Below, in pieces: positions 25,036 through 37,637 of a DNA stretch of 64,000 nt. The first letter of the stretch is position 1, and the number at the start of each line of letters is the position of its first letter. Origin of the DNA: Phlebotomus papatasi (taxonomy: Eukaryota; Arthropoda; Insecta; Diptera; Psychodidae); NCBI RefSeq assembly GCF_024763615.1, contig NC_077223.1, positions 73,408,627 to 73,472,626 of the forward strand, given 5' to 3'. The notes beneath the pieces are model-generated. The model ran no database searches and had not been told where the DNA came from. It was given only the letters and a program-made list of their open reading frames with translations. Both the position numbers and the translations under genes were made by a program.

Positions 25036-25558
25036 AAAAAATGTGTCGGTATTCCATATTTGAGTAACCCCTTATTTTTGTCCTTATATCGTTCATAGAA
25101 TAAAAGAATACACCAAATTAGACTCTGTTGGCTTTTCGAAGGTTAGATGCAAGACGTTGGAGAAGTTTTCTTAATCGGTTTCATTTTTATTGGTGATTTT
25201 CGGTCAGCGAAAACTGTCTCGTCGTTAAAGGGTTAAAGGAAGAAATAACTAAATTGCAAATTATGTTTTAGTTTATTATTTTATTAGATTATTTAATAAT
25301 TGTAACATGTTCATTAAGATTGCAATAAATATAAAACCCTAATTCAATTTCTCATTGTTTACAACGTTTTATCTCTAGATTTGATCTTTTATACAAGTAT
25401 TTTATACAGAAGATATTAAAAAATACACTAATATTATCGGAGAAAATAGTATTTTCTTATAATATGAATTTTCAACCAATCTTTTTTTTATAATATATTA
25501 AATTTCTATTTGTTTTTTATTAAACATGGTATTGATTCAATATTAGTTGAATGAATTT

Positions 25559-26891
25559 TTAAATTTCGTAATGTGAATACTCGTTACCGCTTAAAAATAT
25601 CAGTTGAATTTCCTGAATGCTAAATTGCAGCATGATAAGAACATACGAAACAACTGCAGCACAAATCTATATGTAAAAGAAGTAGTTATATATAAATTTT
25701 TGTTGTTGTACCAGATTCAGATCTTACATGAAATAGTAGCTTTCTATCCAAATTTATCAATTGAAGAGCCTCAAATTTGATGTTTATATGCAAAAATGCT
25801 AATAAGAAGACATCACTGCATGTTTCTATTGACTTTGTTTTAAAGTAATTTCTTCGGCAATAATTTCTCATGATGATCACCTTAAAAAGTAAATTAGAAT
25901 TAGATAGAATTTCATTTTGAAAATTTATAAGTTTTACATTTTTAAGTGGTCTATTTGAAGAATTAAGTAGTAAGATAAGATCGATGAGATAAATGAATAT
26001 AGGAACGGTAAGACTAAAGACAATCACGGAGCCGTTATTATATTTTATCATAAATGCGGCAAAAAACATAAAGTAACCTATCAAAAATAAATAGACAAAG
26101 TTAAATTGTAATATCATTAAAAAGATTATCCCCAATTTTTTTCCAAATGATTCGAGAATTTTAAAAAATTGAATAAAAATTTTAACTTGTCGAAAAACTT
26201 CTTGTTCATTAGTTAAAGAATTAGTTTTCATGATTTGTAAAAAATACTTTATGTAAAAATTCAAAGAATTGCAAAGAAATCTCAAATAAAACGAATGTAA
26301 GAATATATTAAGAGTACCCAAATGGACGTAAGACATAACACAAATAACGAAAACTTCCATTTGCAAAATATTTTTGAATGATAAATAAAAGACAAAGAAG
26401 TAAGTAATGCATTTTATGACAAACTCAATCCACCAAAAAATTACACTTCGACCAAATACACCTTTAATATTTAGTTTACTCAAGATTAAGTGATCAAGTT
26501 TACTGATTAACTCTACACATTCGACATATCGAGAAGGTCTGAGTAAGAAAATAATTGATACTAAATTGTAAACTACTAATAAATTAATCATTCCAAGTGC
26601 AAAAGTTAGAAAATTAAGAGTCACAGGTAGTTCTTCATCAGAATCCTGTGCAATGTAAACAAATAAGGCAGCAAAAATGAAGCTATTTGTAATGACAATA
26701 CGACAAACTATTGACGCAATTGTAAAACGATTGTAACAAATTTTGCCACAATTTACAACAAATGGACAAAGTCCTAAGAATGCGAACATATTGAAAATTT
26801 TTTCGTGAACTTCCAAGAAGCTCATTTTGGGTAAAACTGGAATTTGGAAATACTCAAAAAAGCTCCGAAGCATTGCTGAAAAAGAACTCAT
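25559..26891 (-). CDS. Gustatory receptor-like seven-transmembrane protein, copy B
   Basis: Exons 26891-25938, 25880-25728 and 25666-25559 with phase-0 introns give 404 residues. The middle exon is again exactly 51 codons, and the last exon carries SYVLIMLQF, the Ser variant of the gustatory-receptor motif TYhhhhhQF. Hydrophobic segments recur along the chain (for example ALGMINLLVVYNLVSIIFLL). The reading frame alone would continue through the first intron (57 bp, no stop) and stop inside the second, so splicing is needed to reach the signature. A second start at residue 22 (MSFLEVHEK, about 26828) lines up with the start of copy A and may be the true one; the extra 21 residues have no match in copy A. 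Same strand as copy A, about 4 kb upstream in transcription sense, with only repeats between. Role: chemosensory channel subunit, ligand unknown. Confidence 0.85.
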
Positions 26892-27639
26892 ATTATCAAT
26901 TCATTTAGTTGATAAACCTGTCCATCAAATTTGTTTATCCAAAACAGTGAATGGGTAATTTTGTCCAGCGGACTGTTTGATTTGCTCTTTAGGAGAAGAC
27001 TTTCAGTCTTCACACATCCCTGGCTTCGAACACTTCATATTTTTCCCCATATATTACTTCAATTTACTTATTGAAATATATTTAAATATAGTTGATTAAA
27101 GTACACTAACGTTCAAAACATTAAATACACCCTTCGTAAGCTTAAATACACCTGGTTTGGACCGGGAAAACGCTGTAATATGCAGTGTTCTATTGACTGA
27201 AATAGTTTCATATATAAACCTAAGAACAGTTTTAAACAAAATTTGAGAAAATACATGGGATAAAAAATTTATAATTTGAGGATCAGTCAAAAATTAGCAT
27301 TTTGGACAAAAATGCAAAAGTAGCCCCACATTCTAAAACTGATCTAATCTTTTAATAATCATTTAATAAAGCTAAATACTATTAGTAAATATTATTAAGA
27401 GTCAGAAAAACTGAAAGTTATGCCGAGGGAATATTTATGGTACGGATTGTGCTCGGTTTGCGGTGTGATCTGTTCTGAAAGGGGTTTCTTCTTTGAATAT
27501 CAAAATTTCCAGTCCAAATTCTACTTTTTCAAATATTTTTTTATTATTTTTCAAATTGCTTCTTATTATTGTTGCAATTTCATTTCTTTTACTTCATTAT
27601 TTTATTTAAATAAACATAAATAAAATCATCAAATTCAGT

Positions 27640-28050
27640 TCTTCTCGAAGAATCCTTCTTTAGTTTTGATAAGCGCCTCACAGATTCGGGGCATCCTGTT
27701 GATCGATTTCTTCAAAATTTCAGAAGGAACTCTGCTCACTAATCCTGTAGTGTTTCCACCAAGATTGGAACTGATGTCGCGCCTAATCTCGAACCTTGTG
27801 GTCGAGAAAATCCAAGAGAATTGCAATGAGACTACAATCGGGTGACTGGCGTGGTTCTGTGGTATATTACAAATCACTGCATTCATCGCGATTTAAGGAT
27901 GGATACAGTGAGGGAGTCTATCTCTGAAGCATCTGTGAGATACAACGCACGTATCCGGGTTTATCCGAATCCCATTGCAACAAAAGTGTATCATAATTGT
28001 GACTTTAGAAGTCTGAACAAAGTGGATCCTGGCCAGCTGATGTGTAGGTG
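27640..28050 (-). pseudogene. Decayed Tc1-type transposase fragment
   Basis: Read on the minus strand, pieces in different frames match the C-terminal half of a Tc1 transposase. One frame has LLDFLDHKVRD, recalling the Tc1 segment after the DDE-motif Asn-Pro-Ile-Glu. Another has SEILKKSINRMPRICEALIK, recalling the family end with SMPRRCxAVIKAKGG. Frameshifts and stops separate them, so no protein is made. Flanking ends were not found. Confidence 0.6.
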
Positions 28051-28125
28051 GCAACCTAAGTGATTTTTTTTCTATTTTTCTAAAGAAGTGATTTTTTTCC
28101 TCTAAGTAGGAGCATTGGCCCCGTC

Positions 28126-28362
28126 TTAAGCTGTCTACACATATGAGCATTTTTTAAAAAAATTCTTTAAAAAATTTTTGAAAAAATAAGAATGAGTCGG
28201 TTTTTTTTACAAAATTGCTTACATACTAGGCAAATTTCTGTAAAAAATCCATTTTTTTACAAAAATTTTCACTAGTGTAGAGCCGATTCTTTTTAAAAAC
28301 CTTTTTAGGGTTATTTTTTAAAGAATTTTTTTAAAAAATGCTCATAGTGTGTAGACAGCCTT
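28126..28362. mobile_element. 237-bp palindromic MITE, AAGCTGTCTACACA ends
   Basis: GCTGTCTACACATATGAGCA and the inverse TGCTCATAGTGTGTAGACAG close a T/A-rich hairpin with runs such as TTTTTTAAAGAATTTTTTTA. It lies just next to the decayed Tc1 piece. Confidence 0.75.
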
Positions 28363-30390
28363 AGACTCCTGAAGTTATTTCCGTTGCCATTTATTTACAT
28401 AACCTGAGATAATATGTAAACTGAAATTATGTACTTATTGTCTTTCATTCCTTAAAAAGACAGATTGTACAATAAATCAACACGAAATAAAAAGAGGGAA
28501 GTTGGAAGCTTTCACGAATTCGAGTATTTCATTTAGTTTTTTTTTCAGTGAGCTATTTTGCAACGTTTATCAGTTTATTATCGATTTCAGACTAATCAGT
28601 ATATGTAGATCAACTCAAAATTTTCCAAAAATAACTTAGAAGTAAGGGGAAGCAGGGCTACTTTGAGTAGTAGGAAAACGCGCAATCCGTACGTGAAAGT
28701 GCACTATTTTTTTTAATCTAATTCCTAAAGAAAAGAAAAAATCGAAAAATCCTCAAAATGCCACTAAAATCGCGGAAGTTCGATATGAAAACTCAAATTT
28801 AATCCTGAACTACTATTGAATCAATCCTATTTTAATTCTTAGAAAATGAGTTTAAAATAAATCATAGCACTATGACACAAAATCAACCGCAGTAATTTTT
28901 AAAATTTTAAAAGGATAAGATAAAGTGGGGAACTTTTGAATCGGGACTTCTTTGAAATTCGGCTCTTTTCTTCTATTTGTAAATAAAATTGAGCCTTATA
29001 ATGATGTACTTTAGCTTCACAGATGGTTTATGGAGCTAAATTATATTGTGGCCAAACCAAGTTTCATTTAAAAAATAAGAGAAAAAAGTTCTATTTTAAA
29101 GCTGGCCTAATTGAAATGTGCCCTACTTTATCTTATCCTTTACATTTAGGAAATTTTAGGATAGGGAAATATGAGCTAAAATGTAATAACGTGATGAGTC
29201 AAAACTTTTTAAATTTGATATTTTCAAGATAAAAGCGATAATAAAAGAGAACGACTGACTTTATAATTTTCACTCAGAAAAGGGCAGTTCTAACTAAAAA
29301 AAAATTGTAAACATGTCGGGCATCTCGCTCATCGATAGTCGGATGGAAAAAAATCTTCCTAATGTGAGTCTTGATTTAGACAAAAAGTGATGAATTTTGC
29401 TTAGATTTTAATAAAAAAAATAGGGAATAGGAAAACAATAGATTAAAAATGTATACAGTGATACTTCAATAAAAAAAACGTCAAATTCAATTGCGTTTAT
29501 TATTTGTGAGTGTACGTCAATATTGTTGTGATACAGCAGAGAAAATCTGATACTGGAATCAAAGCTCGTTATGCTTTGCTTCAAGACCTGCTCGGTGCTT
29601 AAAATTCGTTCAGAGACATTTTTTTATCTTTGAAAATTCAAACACTGTCTTCTTGAGCCAAAGCATGTTTTAAAATAAATGCTTTTGTTCAAGTAAATTA
29701 GTCTCTAACCCAAGACAGAAATGTCCGTTCTTATTTCAAGAGCTAAATTAAGAGCTGTTTCTACAGAGCTCTTTTCTGAGGTAGATAATTATATCTTTTA
29801 TCCTTCCTAAATTATTCAAAGTTTTAAGGAATTAGCCCTCTAACGGGTAAGACCGCCTCCAGGCGGTCTTCACAAAAGTCACATTTACAGCGACAATAAA
29901 GGTTTTATTTATTTAAAAGTGCTATAGTGTCCTCGGTAATAGTCTTATAAACAGCTCTTGAAAGTTTAAACTCATTTTGACTCTTCATTTTGTTGCTATT
30001 CCCAGTTTTGTGTGACAAGTCAGAGAAAAAGCAACAAAAAATATTTGTGCAAAAAAACTCATTTCCAATTTCCATAAAAATACCGATTTAAAGTTATCTG
30101 ACTAAAATAAATTTATTTTTTACTGAAAGATTTGTCATTCTACTTTGTATATTTTATTTAAAAAATTTGAAAAAACTAAAAATGTGAATTTTAGAAGCAA
30201 AAAGAGTTTCAAAAATTTTTATATTTTCTCACCTAGCGTCTAAACTAAAAGAGATAATTAAAAATGGATGGTTTTTTCGACTTTATTGGATCATAATTAT
30301 CCTAGAAAACATTGTTTTAGAACTTTTTTCGCATATTAAAGAAAACACCGTTGGAGGGTTAGAAAACTTTTTTAAAAATATATTCCTAAT
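28363..30390. other. AT-rich spacer without a supported gene
   Basis: No frame with coding character. Motifs like AGTAAGGGGAAGCAGGGC (about 28651) and GTGCCCTACTTTATCTTATC (about 29118) look like worn ends of the GGGGAAGTGGGGC family. A small hairpin AGACCGCCTCCAGGCGGTCT lies at about 29850. Confidence 0.4.
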
Positions 30391-30820
30391 AGGGGGAAGT
30401 GGGGCACCTTCAAAATTGGGTTTCTTCTCCTATTTTTAAGTGTAGCTGAATCTTACCATGATTAGCTGCAGAAACCAATCCTGAAGCCAAATTATGATGG
30501 CTCAGTTCCATTTAACACTAAACCTACCGACCGTTTTTGGTAATTTTTCGGTCAAATTACAAACCGCGGTAGAGTAGAATACTCAACGAATTTGTCTTGC
30601 AAAAGAGCAAAAAATTAAAATTTAAACACTGAAAAATATATTACATGCATATTTTAAGAAATTCATAAAGTTTGACAGTGACATTGTACCGTTTAAATAT
30701 GTGTTAATTTTAAACCGGTCAATTTGACCGGGTCTTGGTTTGGTAGGTTTAGTGTTAAAAACGGGAGAAAAAAGTGCTAGTGCGCAAAGTGCCCTAATTC
30801 AAAGTTGTCCTACTTCCCCT
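30391..30820. mobile_element. MITE with AGGGGGAAGTGGGGC ends, carrying a nested TTAA element
   Basis: Ends AGGGGGAAGTGGGGCACCTT and a worn inverse ending TACTTCCCCT. Its middle is interrupted by 30516-30754. Outside that insert it matches the shorter copy 37638-37819, including GGCTCAGTTCCA. Confidence 0.7.
30516..30754. mobile_element. TTAA-flanked MITE (CACTAAACCTACC ends), nested
   Basis: CACTAAACCTACCGACC and the inverse TTGGTAGGTTTAGTG are flanked by TTAA (30512-30515, 30755-30758). The host MITE reads GGCTCAGTTCCATTTAA before it; the related copy at 37760-37775 has GGCTCAGTTCCACTTAA with no insert. Confidence 0.8.
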
Positions 30821-30850
30821 TCGCATGAATTTTGAGAGTTTAAGATTATT

Positions 30851-31806
30851 AGGGGAGACTGGGGCACATGTAACCATTTTCGATACATGCGAATTTGAGG
30901 TGATTTTCCAAGGACACCGTGATTTTTTGGAAAATATTTCTTAGCTCATGTTTTACCCTTGGGTATAGGCAATTCGTCGAGGGTAATGCGGATGCTGGAA
31001 AACAATTGAGTTTTCCATAAAAATAAAATTTGTGTCCCTGTGCATTTTTCTCTTTTCACAAAATACCTGGGGTAGAAGTAACCACTTTCTGGGGAGGATG
31101 TAAACACCTTTTTTCCCACCCTTGAAATTAACTTTGCACCACTCTCGATTATTTTAATTACTTAAGAGATATATAAAGACTGTATATTTTTCAAAAAATC
31201 ACGACACTTTTTACAAAGAATAATTAAAATAGCAAAAAAACTAAAAGCATGCATATCAAAGACATTTTTCAATAGATTTTCCCCATATTTTGACATCATG
31301 TGACTTTTTATTGAACACAGCGCCACCAATTTTTTTCGTAATCTATGAATTATAGATATTTCGCATGAAGGTCAATTTCCCGATCTTTTACCTACTCATT
31401 TTGTGAAATTGAAATTGCCTGGTTACATCTACCCCAAATGCTGTTTTCTGAACAATTATTAATTCTTTTAAAGTAATGAGTATCTCAATTTCTCTAGTAA
31501 ATGCATTAATATAATCCTAAGAGATGTAGGAAAGAACTGGTATTGCTGCATTTCGATTATTTTACACAATTTTTAATTTCCAGGTGGAAATCCAAATGAT
31601 CAAAATAATCGAAATATCAACATTTTCAGGAAAATGATTTTTATTTTTAAAGTATATTAGGATTTTATTGACCAATTTATCTGTGGACATACATCCCCAT
31701 GGTATCTATGAATGCTTATGGGTTTTATCCTCCGGAGTCTTAAAATTAATGAAAAAAATCACAGTGTTTACATCTACCCCAGATTACTACTGCCCCAGTT
31801 CCCCCT
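30851..31806. mobile_element. 956-bp transposon with AGGGGAGACTGGGGC ends
   Basis: AGGGGAGACTGGGGCACATG at the left and CTGCCCCAGTTCCCCCT at the right, with ATTATT on both outer sides. Same terminal family as 651-1245. The interior repeats CATCTACCCC/GGGGTAGAAG motifs in both directions but holds no transposase. Confidence 0.7.
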
Positions 31807-32013
31807 ATTATTAAATTGTTTCAAGATGTCCAAAAGACATGGTCAATAGCAAATTTGTAGGTATAGAGGATAAGATTTCTTGTAAACTAAACTGTGTCTG
31901 TCTTTTCAAACTTTATCCTAATAAAGTGAATCAAAATGTTACAATTATCCCACGACATTTTCCCCAGAATTTTTGAGAACTTCCGTAAAATTAACTTTTA
32001 AAAAGTAACTATA
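31807..32013. other. Short spacer
   Basis: AT-rich; nothing recognised. Confidence 0.4.
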
Positions 32014-32272
32014 CACTGAGAAAAAACGGGGGTGCGATTAACTTTTTTCCTCGTAACTTTAAACTCGTATATTTAGGTGTAAAAATATATCAACATTTTT
32101 AATGCTAATTTTACACCTTTTTAAAAGTAAAATTAACATGAAAAAGGGTAACTTTAACCCCTAATACACCTAAAAAGCATAATATTTACACCGATTTCGG
32201 ATCAATACTTCAGGCTAAAATAAACGTTTCCGGAAAGTTATTTCAACTTTTTCGGATTTCTCTCACTCAGTG
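32014..32272. mobile_element. 259-bp MITE, CACTGAGAAAAAAC ends, TA flanked
   Basis: CACTGAGAAAAAAC on the left and TCTCTCACTCAGTG on the right, next to TA on both sides. The left tip CACTGAGAAAAA is the same as that of the palindrome at 47583. Confidence 0.65.
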
Positions 32273-35200
32273 TAAAAACACATTTCCATCCGAGATAAAA
32301 GAAAATAATTTTCAACAATGTTGTAAGGCGATTAATTTCCTATATAAGAATGAATCGATTAATAATCTTTTAGGCTTCTCGGAGGCTGTAATACCCATTT
32401 TGTCACACCCCAGGTTCCCCTTTCGGGAATAAAATGGAATAATTGAATTTAATCCCCAATCATTGATTGTGGATAAATAAATTTGAAATGACTTAGTAAA
32501 TAATTTAAATATTCATAGTTTTACAACGTAGAATACAAAGAATCTTTTCTAGTCCGCATATGGAGGTTTGCACACCTCTGAGCTTTTTCATCAATGAACA
32601 ACCAATTAATCGATTTTACGCGGTGAGTAAAGTGTAAACTTCCCAAGCCAATGCAGCACATGTTTTTCCTACTGCTCTTGGACACCCTGTAATTCTCATA
32701 TGGACTATCTGCCTCGCTCTCCATCAGCATTGTGAACACTCACTATTGATCTCAGTCCCTCCAATGGGGAAAATCCATTTCTGACATCGCAGCACGAGCT
32801 CCACATCTCACTTCCGAGCCCCATTCAAGAGGCCAACTCCTCAGTCGCTATCGAACCTGCCTTTAGATAGTTTGTCAATTAAGCTTTCTTCATTTCATCG
32901 TGGCTCACATTTTTCAGGAGATTTTCCTCTAAATCGGCTTTCTGATAACACATGATTATTTTCACTGCAGTGTCTTGTGTTGTGTCTTAAGAAATCAGTG
33001 ATTGCTGATAGGGCTCTTATCACAAATTTGTACTTGACGCTCTTCTGTCTCTAATCTATCGGATTGTGGACTATATTGAGAAGTTCTTAACAAAAAAAAA
33101 ATACGAAATAGCTAAACCACGTTTCTTACATAAGGCATTTTCCGGAGTATAATCTCTATTTCTGAAAGAAACGTGTGATTGAAAGTGAAATTTTGTGGTT
33201 TTTCTCGTGGTATTGAATGTGCCTTCAAGTGGAAAGTTTCACATACTTTTCAATCGATTTATTCTCTCATAGTCAATTCTCACTTCCCTTGCGGAAAAAG
33301 CCACGAAAAATCCAGTGAAAAAGTTTTATTGACAAGTGCCAAAATATCCATGGTTCACCGACAAAATTAACACCTTGATATCAGCTACCAATCATCAGGT
33401 AATCCACTAGCTTAAACCTTATAATCTTTACATATTTTATCAAAGAAATCTTAGGTAAATCCCCCCAAAATTGTCTCTATGCTTCGAACACATTATTCAG
33501 AGTCAAAAAGCCGGTTGAAGCTACAGAACGTACAGAACTTTTTAAGGTGCAAATGAACTAAATAGAACTTACAAACATGTCTTACTCAATAACCTTCTTC
33601 GGTTTTAAAACATTTCAACAATTTTTCTGTTAATCCTGCAAATACCAGCACAATTGCAGATATCATTAACGCAGTACTTGAGAAGCTTAAAAGAACGTCT
33701 TTTGAGATCGAATACGAACATCTCTCGCATACAAATTACCCCAAGAAAGTTGTCTTGCGCGATCATTTACCTTGAAATTTTATTCAGCAAAATCTTCTGT
33801 TCTATTTATATCGAGCACAAAAAGTAAATCTTTTTTTTGCATTAAAATTTGCATATGGTGGCGGTTTTATCTCAGATACTTCTCCCTTTCAAACTAGTTC
33901 AAAGTTATCATGCGATCCGAAATAATTTCTTTTATTTTAAATAATTGTTTTTTTTTATAGCTTTTCAATTTTATCATGCGTTTTATGCATAATTTGTAGC
34001 TTAGTAACAAAAATAACTATGTAAAATTTCGTGACGAATGAAAAGTAAAACAGTGCCATGTCACCATTAAAACTTTACTGTATCAAATAAAAAACCGCAA
34101 TTTTGGGTGAAAAACATGTCTTTTTCCTTGAAGCTAAAAAACAGCATAGAAATGTTATATTCAGACACATAAAATTAAACATTTTTTTTTTATTAGTTCT
34201 ACTAATATTTGAATTGGAGAACTCTATAAGGGTTCATTATTATTGTGTTTTTTATCCCTTGCTTATCTTCTTTGCGGAAAATTAATTAATATTCAAGGTT
34301 GAAATTAATGACAAATTTACAGGAATACATTAAACTGAAATATAAGGGTTCTTTTCTATTTTTATACAATGTCCTTACGTCAGGATTTTAATCAGCTGTC
34401 CATAACAGCTGCGACATTATCAAAAACACTCATAGAGATAAAATGATTTAATACGGAAAAACTTCCGAACCATCTTATCTGTGTATAGATGGTAAAAAAT
34501 TAAACATTCTAAGAATAGTAACTAGATACTAAAAATTACTAAAGATTAAAAATTAGTCATCTAATATTGACCAATTATTAATTGTTGAATTTCTTTTGTC
34601 CAATATTGAACTTTAGTTACTTTTTCGCGTATTTGCTGATGCAATGTATTTTATACTTTATCAAATTTGTGAAAGTCAATTTCATATATTCACAAATTTA
34701 ATTCAATTTACTTGTACTATCATTTTTTTGAGATTTGCATTATTATTCTCTTTGACCAACATTTTAACCATAGTAAAAGAAATATCATTTTGATCAGTAA
34801 AACATTTCAAAATGGCCTTAGAAATTTCATCATAGTTAGTGAAATATTTTATGGTTGGTATAAATGACTTAAAATAATTCATAAAAAATTCACAAGAACT
34901 GTCGTGAATGTATCTGTACATTATTCTGTATCTACTTTTTTTCCTGGCAAAAGTACATTTAATTTCCAAAAAAAAACTTAATTCGAAAAATAAAAAACGA
35001 TTGTCCGAGAAATCACTTTTATTGCTCAAAAACTTAAAGAAAGAGCAGGAGGCAATCGAAAGCATCCAGACAAAATTTTCACTGGTTACTGTCTGTTTTC
35101 TGTGAGGCGAATTTCGCCATCCCGAAAAAATGTGCGACTGCTCGCTAAAAATGTAAGGTGTACAAGGTTTTGGGTCTTGTACCTACTGGAATTTCAGGAT

Positions 35201-37637
35201 GTATCCAGACAATTTTACCCTCCAGTTCGAGACCGGAGGTACGTTTTTTTTTTAACCAAAATCTTGTGAAAAAATTATTTATTTGCATTATTTTATTTAA
35301 ATAAAGATACCCAGGCATAAAAATTATAAGAAATTAGTGGGTTTTAAAATTTTATAAACGGTTAAATACTCCCTGCGTTCTGAAAAATAGCTTTTGGGAA
35401 AGTTCAGGGATAAAAAGAATTATTATTAAGAATTATAAGTTTCAGATTATTTTTATTACTAAATTTACATTCAATTTATTTCGGACCTAAATTTTCGCCA
35501 AGCTTCTACAATGTCCCAAAAGTCCCAAAAGTCTTCTACAATGATCCAAAGAAAATTATTTTTAATACCAATTTAAAAATTTATTAAATAATAATAAATT
35601 AAATATTATTATAATAATAAATTAAAAATTAATATAAATTAACCCTCTAAAGACCACCACGTGTCAATCAATACACGCAACAAAAATATCATATTTTCAG
35701 CGTTTTAAGTAATGTTTACCACATTTATGTATAAAATGAATAAAAACTTTATTGTCAGAATAAATGCAATTTTTCCAATGCTACTCTTGAGAGGTAATTA
35801 GTCTTTACAGACTTCCAAAATTTATCATAATTCTCAGAAAATACATGTGATGACAACTTCAGCAATACCCAAATAATTTTATAACCTTCTAATATACATA
35901 GAATTTGTATTTAGAATTAAAAGGAAGTCAAAGTGATTTTGGGAAAAAATGGTTCAAAATACAAACATTTATATTTGTACTAGACCATTATTGCAACATT
36001 TAGTTTCTCTTATGTGAAGCAAAATAATTGTGACATTTAATGTTCAACAAAGTTCACCAAAACATAAAAAAATATATTGGTATTTGGTGGTATTTGGAAA
36101 TTTTCCAATTTTTCTATCTTAGAATACTTTAAATTCCTAATTTAATCTAACGATTCCTATATATTCCAATTTTAAATACACGCCATAAATAACCTGCCAA
36201 TTGCGTTTTGCCTATTTTTCGGCGATTAAAAATGAACTGACTTTTCGCCACACCAAATATGTCCCCGCCATATTCGCCGTCCCGTCAATTTTGTCTGGAT
36301 ATTTCGTGAATTGCCCCTCAGTATTTTTCATTCGAAGGATATTAACTCGATTTTTGGTTAGTTTGAAATTTTAAACATAGAAATGAACAAAAAAAATAAA
36401 AAATATAAATTTAATAATGGTTTTATTTGAAGTATTTTTTCTTATTTTACTCTATTTTTTTCTTTCTTGAACAATTCATAATAAGGGGAATAACAATGAT
36501 TTACTTGTACTATTCGAATGGGTAGGAAAATGTGATACATCGGGGTGAACTAGAATATATTATATTTTCTTCACATGCATGGCCTTATATTACAGTATCT
36601 ATCATTAAACTAGATCCCATTATTCTATTCCGTAGATCTTCAATGTTTATCAAGTATGCAATTACTATATATTTTTATCACAGATAATCTGATAATCTGA
36701 TATTATGTGCAGTAAAAACGAATAAATTTTAATGTTTAGCACCACTTAAATACCGTTTTTGTGCAGATATACGAAACTGTGTCAAATTTCGGACAGCTTG
36801 CAATATCGGACACTTCTTTTGTATCTCAAAATATCAACAAAATTTTTTTTGAACTTCTAGAAGTTGTACATTACCAAAGAAACAAAAAGAGCGTCACATT
36901 TACGATCGAGATGCTGAAAAAAAAATCATTTGAAAAATTCCAAGAATGCGATGGACTTCGATAAATTTGGTGTCCGACTTACCATGCAAAGCAATATCAA
37001 GTTTTATTCAATTTTAAATGTATGAAAAATAATTTTAAAGAAAACAGAAAACAAATAAAATAAACTCGTTTTCTACAATTACATTTCAAAATTATAACTT
37101 TGAGTGTGTAACATATTTGAAATTTAGCATAGTTCCTTAAAACGCGGAAATAATTATTGGAAACTAATTGAACCACTTATGATGTTTCATAAAAAATGTT
37201 TAAGAATGAGTTAGGAATGTTTTTGAAATTAGAATAATCGATATAAAATTGACAATTTTAGAAAACATATACTGCTCGTTGTCCAAGAATTCACTTTTAA
37301 TGCTCAAACTTAAACTCCTTCTCATTTTACAAATGTTCATTCTGAAGTTTTACAAATTTAAGACTTATAGTGCTGAATATAAATTACGATTCCTTACGTT
37401 TAAAAACTCATATTCCTCAACAATTTAGGATTTTAAAGTTTAGAGTTAAACAACATCAAGGCGCTTGTCCGGCTTTTTAATTTTGTCGTTTGCATTTTAA
37501 GTTTTAAGACCTTAGAGGCCAAACGGTTATAGATACTGAATTTTGACTTTGGACATTCTTTTGAAACATTAGTGTTTTAACTCTCAGCCTTGTATCCAAA
37601 ACCCTTCTTGTGGTTAATGATATTTGAAAAAGGTTAT
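32273..37637. other. Gene-poor stretch; a leader-like segment at 32.55-33.40 kb
   Basis: 32550-32990 is richer in G+C than its surroundings, and 33150-33392 reads like an untranslated exon ending in ATCATCAG before GTAATCC, but neither has a convincing frame. They might be a distal promoter and first exon of the transporter gene. 36770-36960 starts with AAATTTCGGACAGCTTGC, recalling the element at 56174. The rest is AT-rich, with small frames that show no coding character. Confidence 0.35.

Larger units (their letters stand above)
23170..25238. repeat. Composite repeat with inverted copies, part 2 of the receptor spacer
   Basis: 23175-23393 and 25086-25238 match the two halves of 16485-16896, with about 1.7 kb in between. 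That insert holds an inverted copy of the first half (about 24125-24285), a third diverged copy (about 24611-24720), the palindrome 23957-24106, and two short GATTCC-type arrays. It looks like stepwise self-insertion of one family. Confidence 0.55.

Noticed and set aside
32521..32739. 72-codon minus-strand frame near the G+C-richer island
   Set aside because: No family likeness; could be a worn transposon piece but I cannot show it.
34703..35065. 120-codon minus-strand frame
   Set aside because: AT-rich, Lys/Asn/Phe-dominated composition, no recognisable domain and no promoter; frames this long occur by chance rarely but are not convincing alone.
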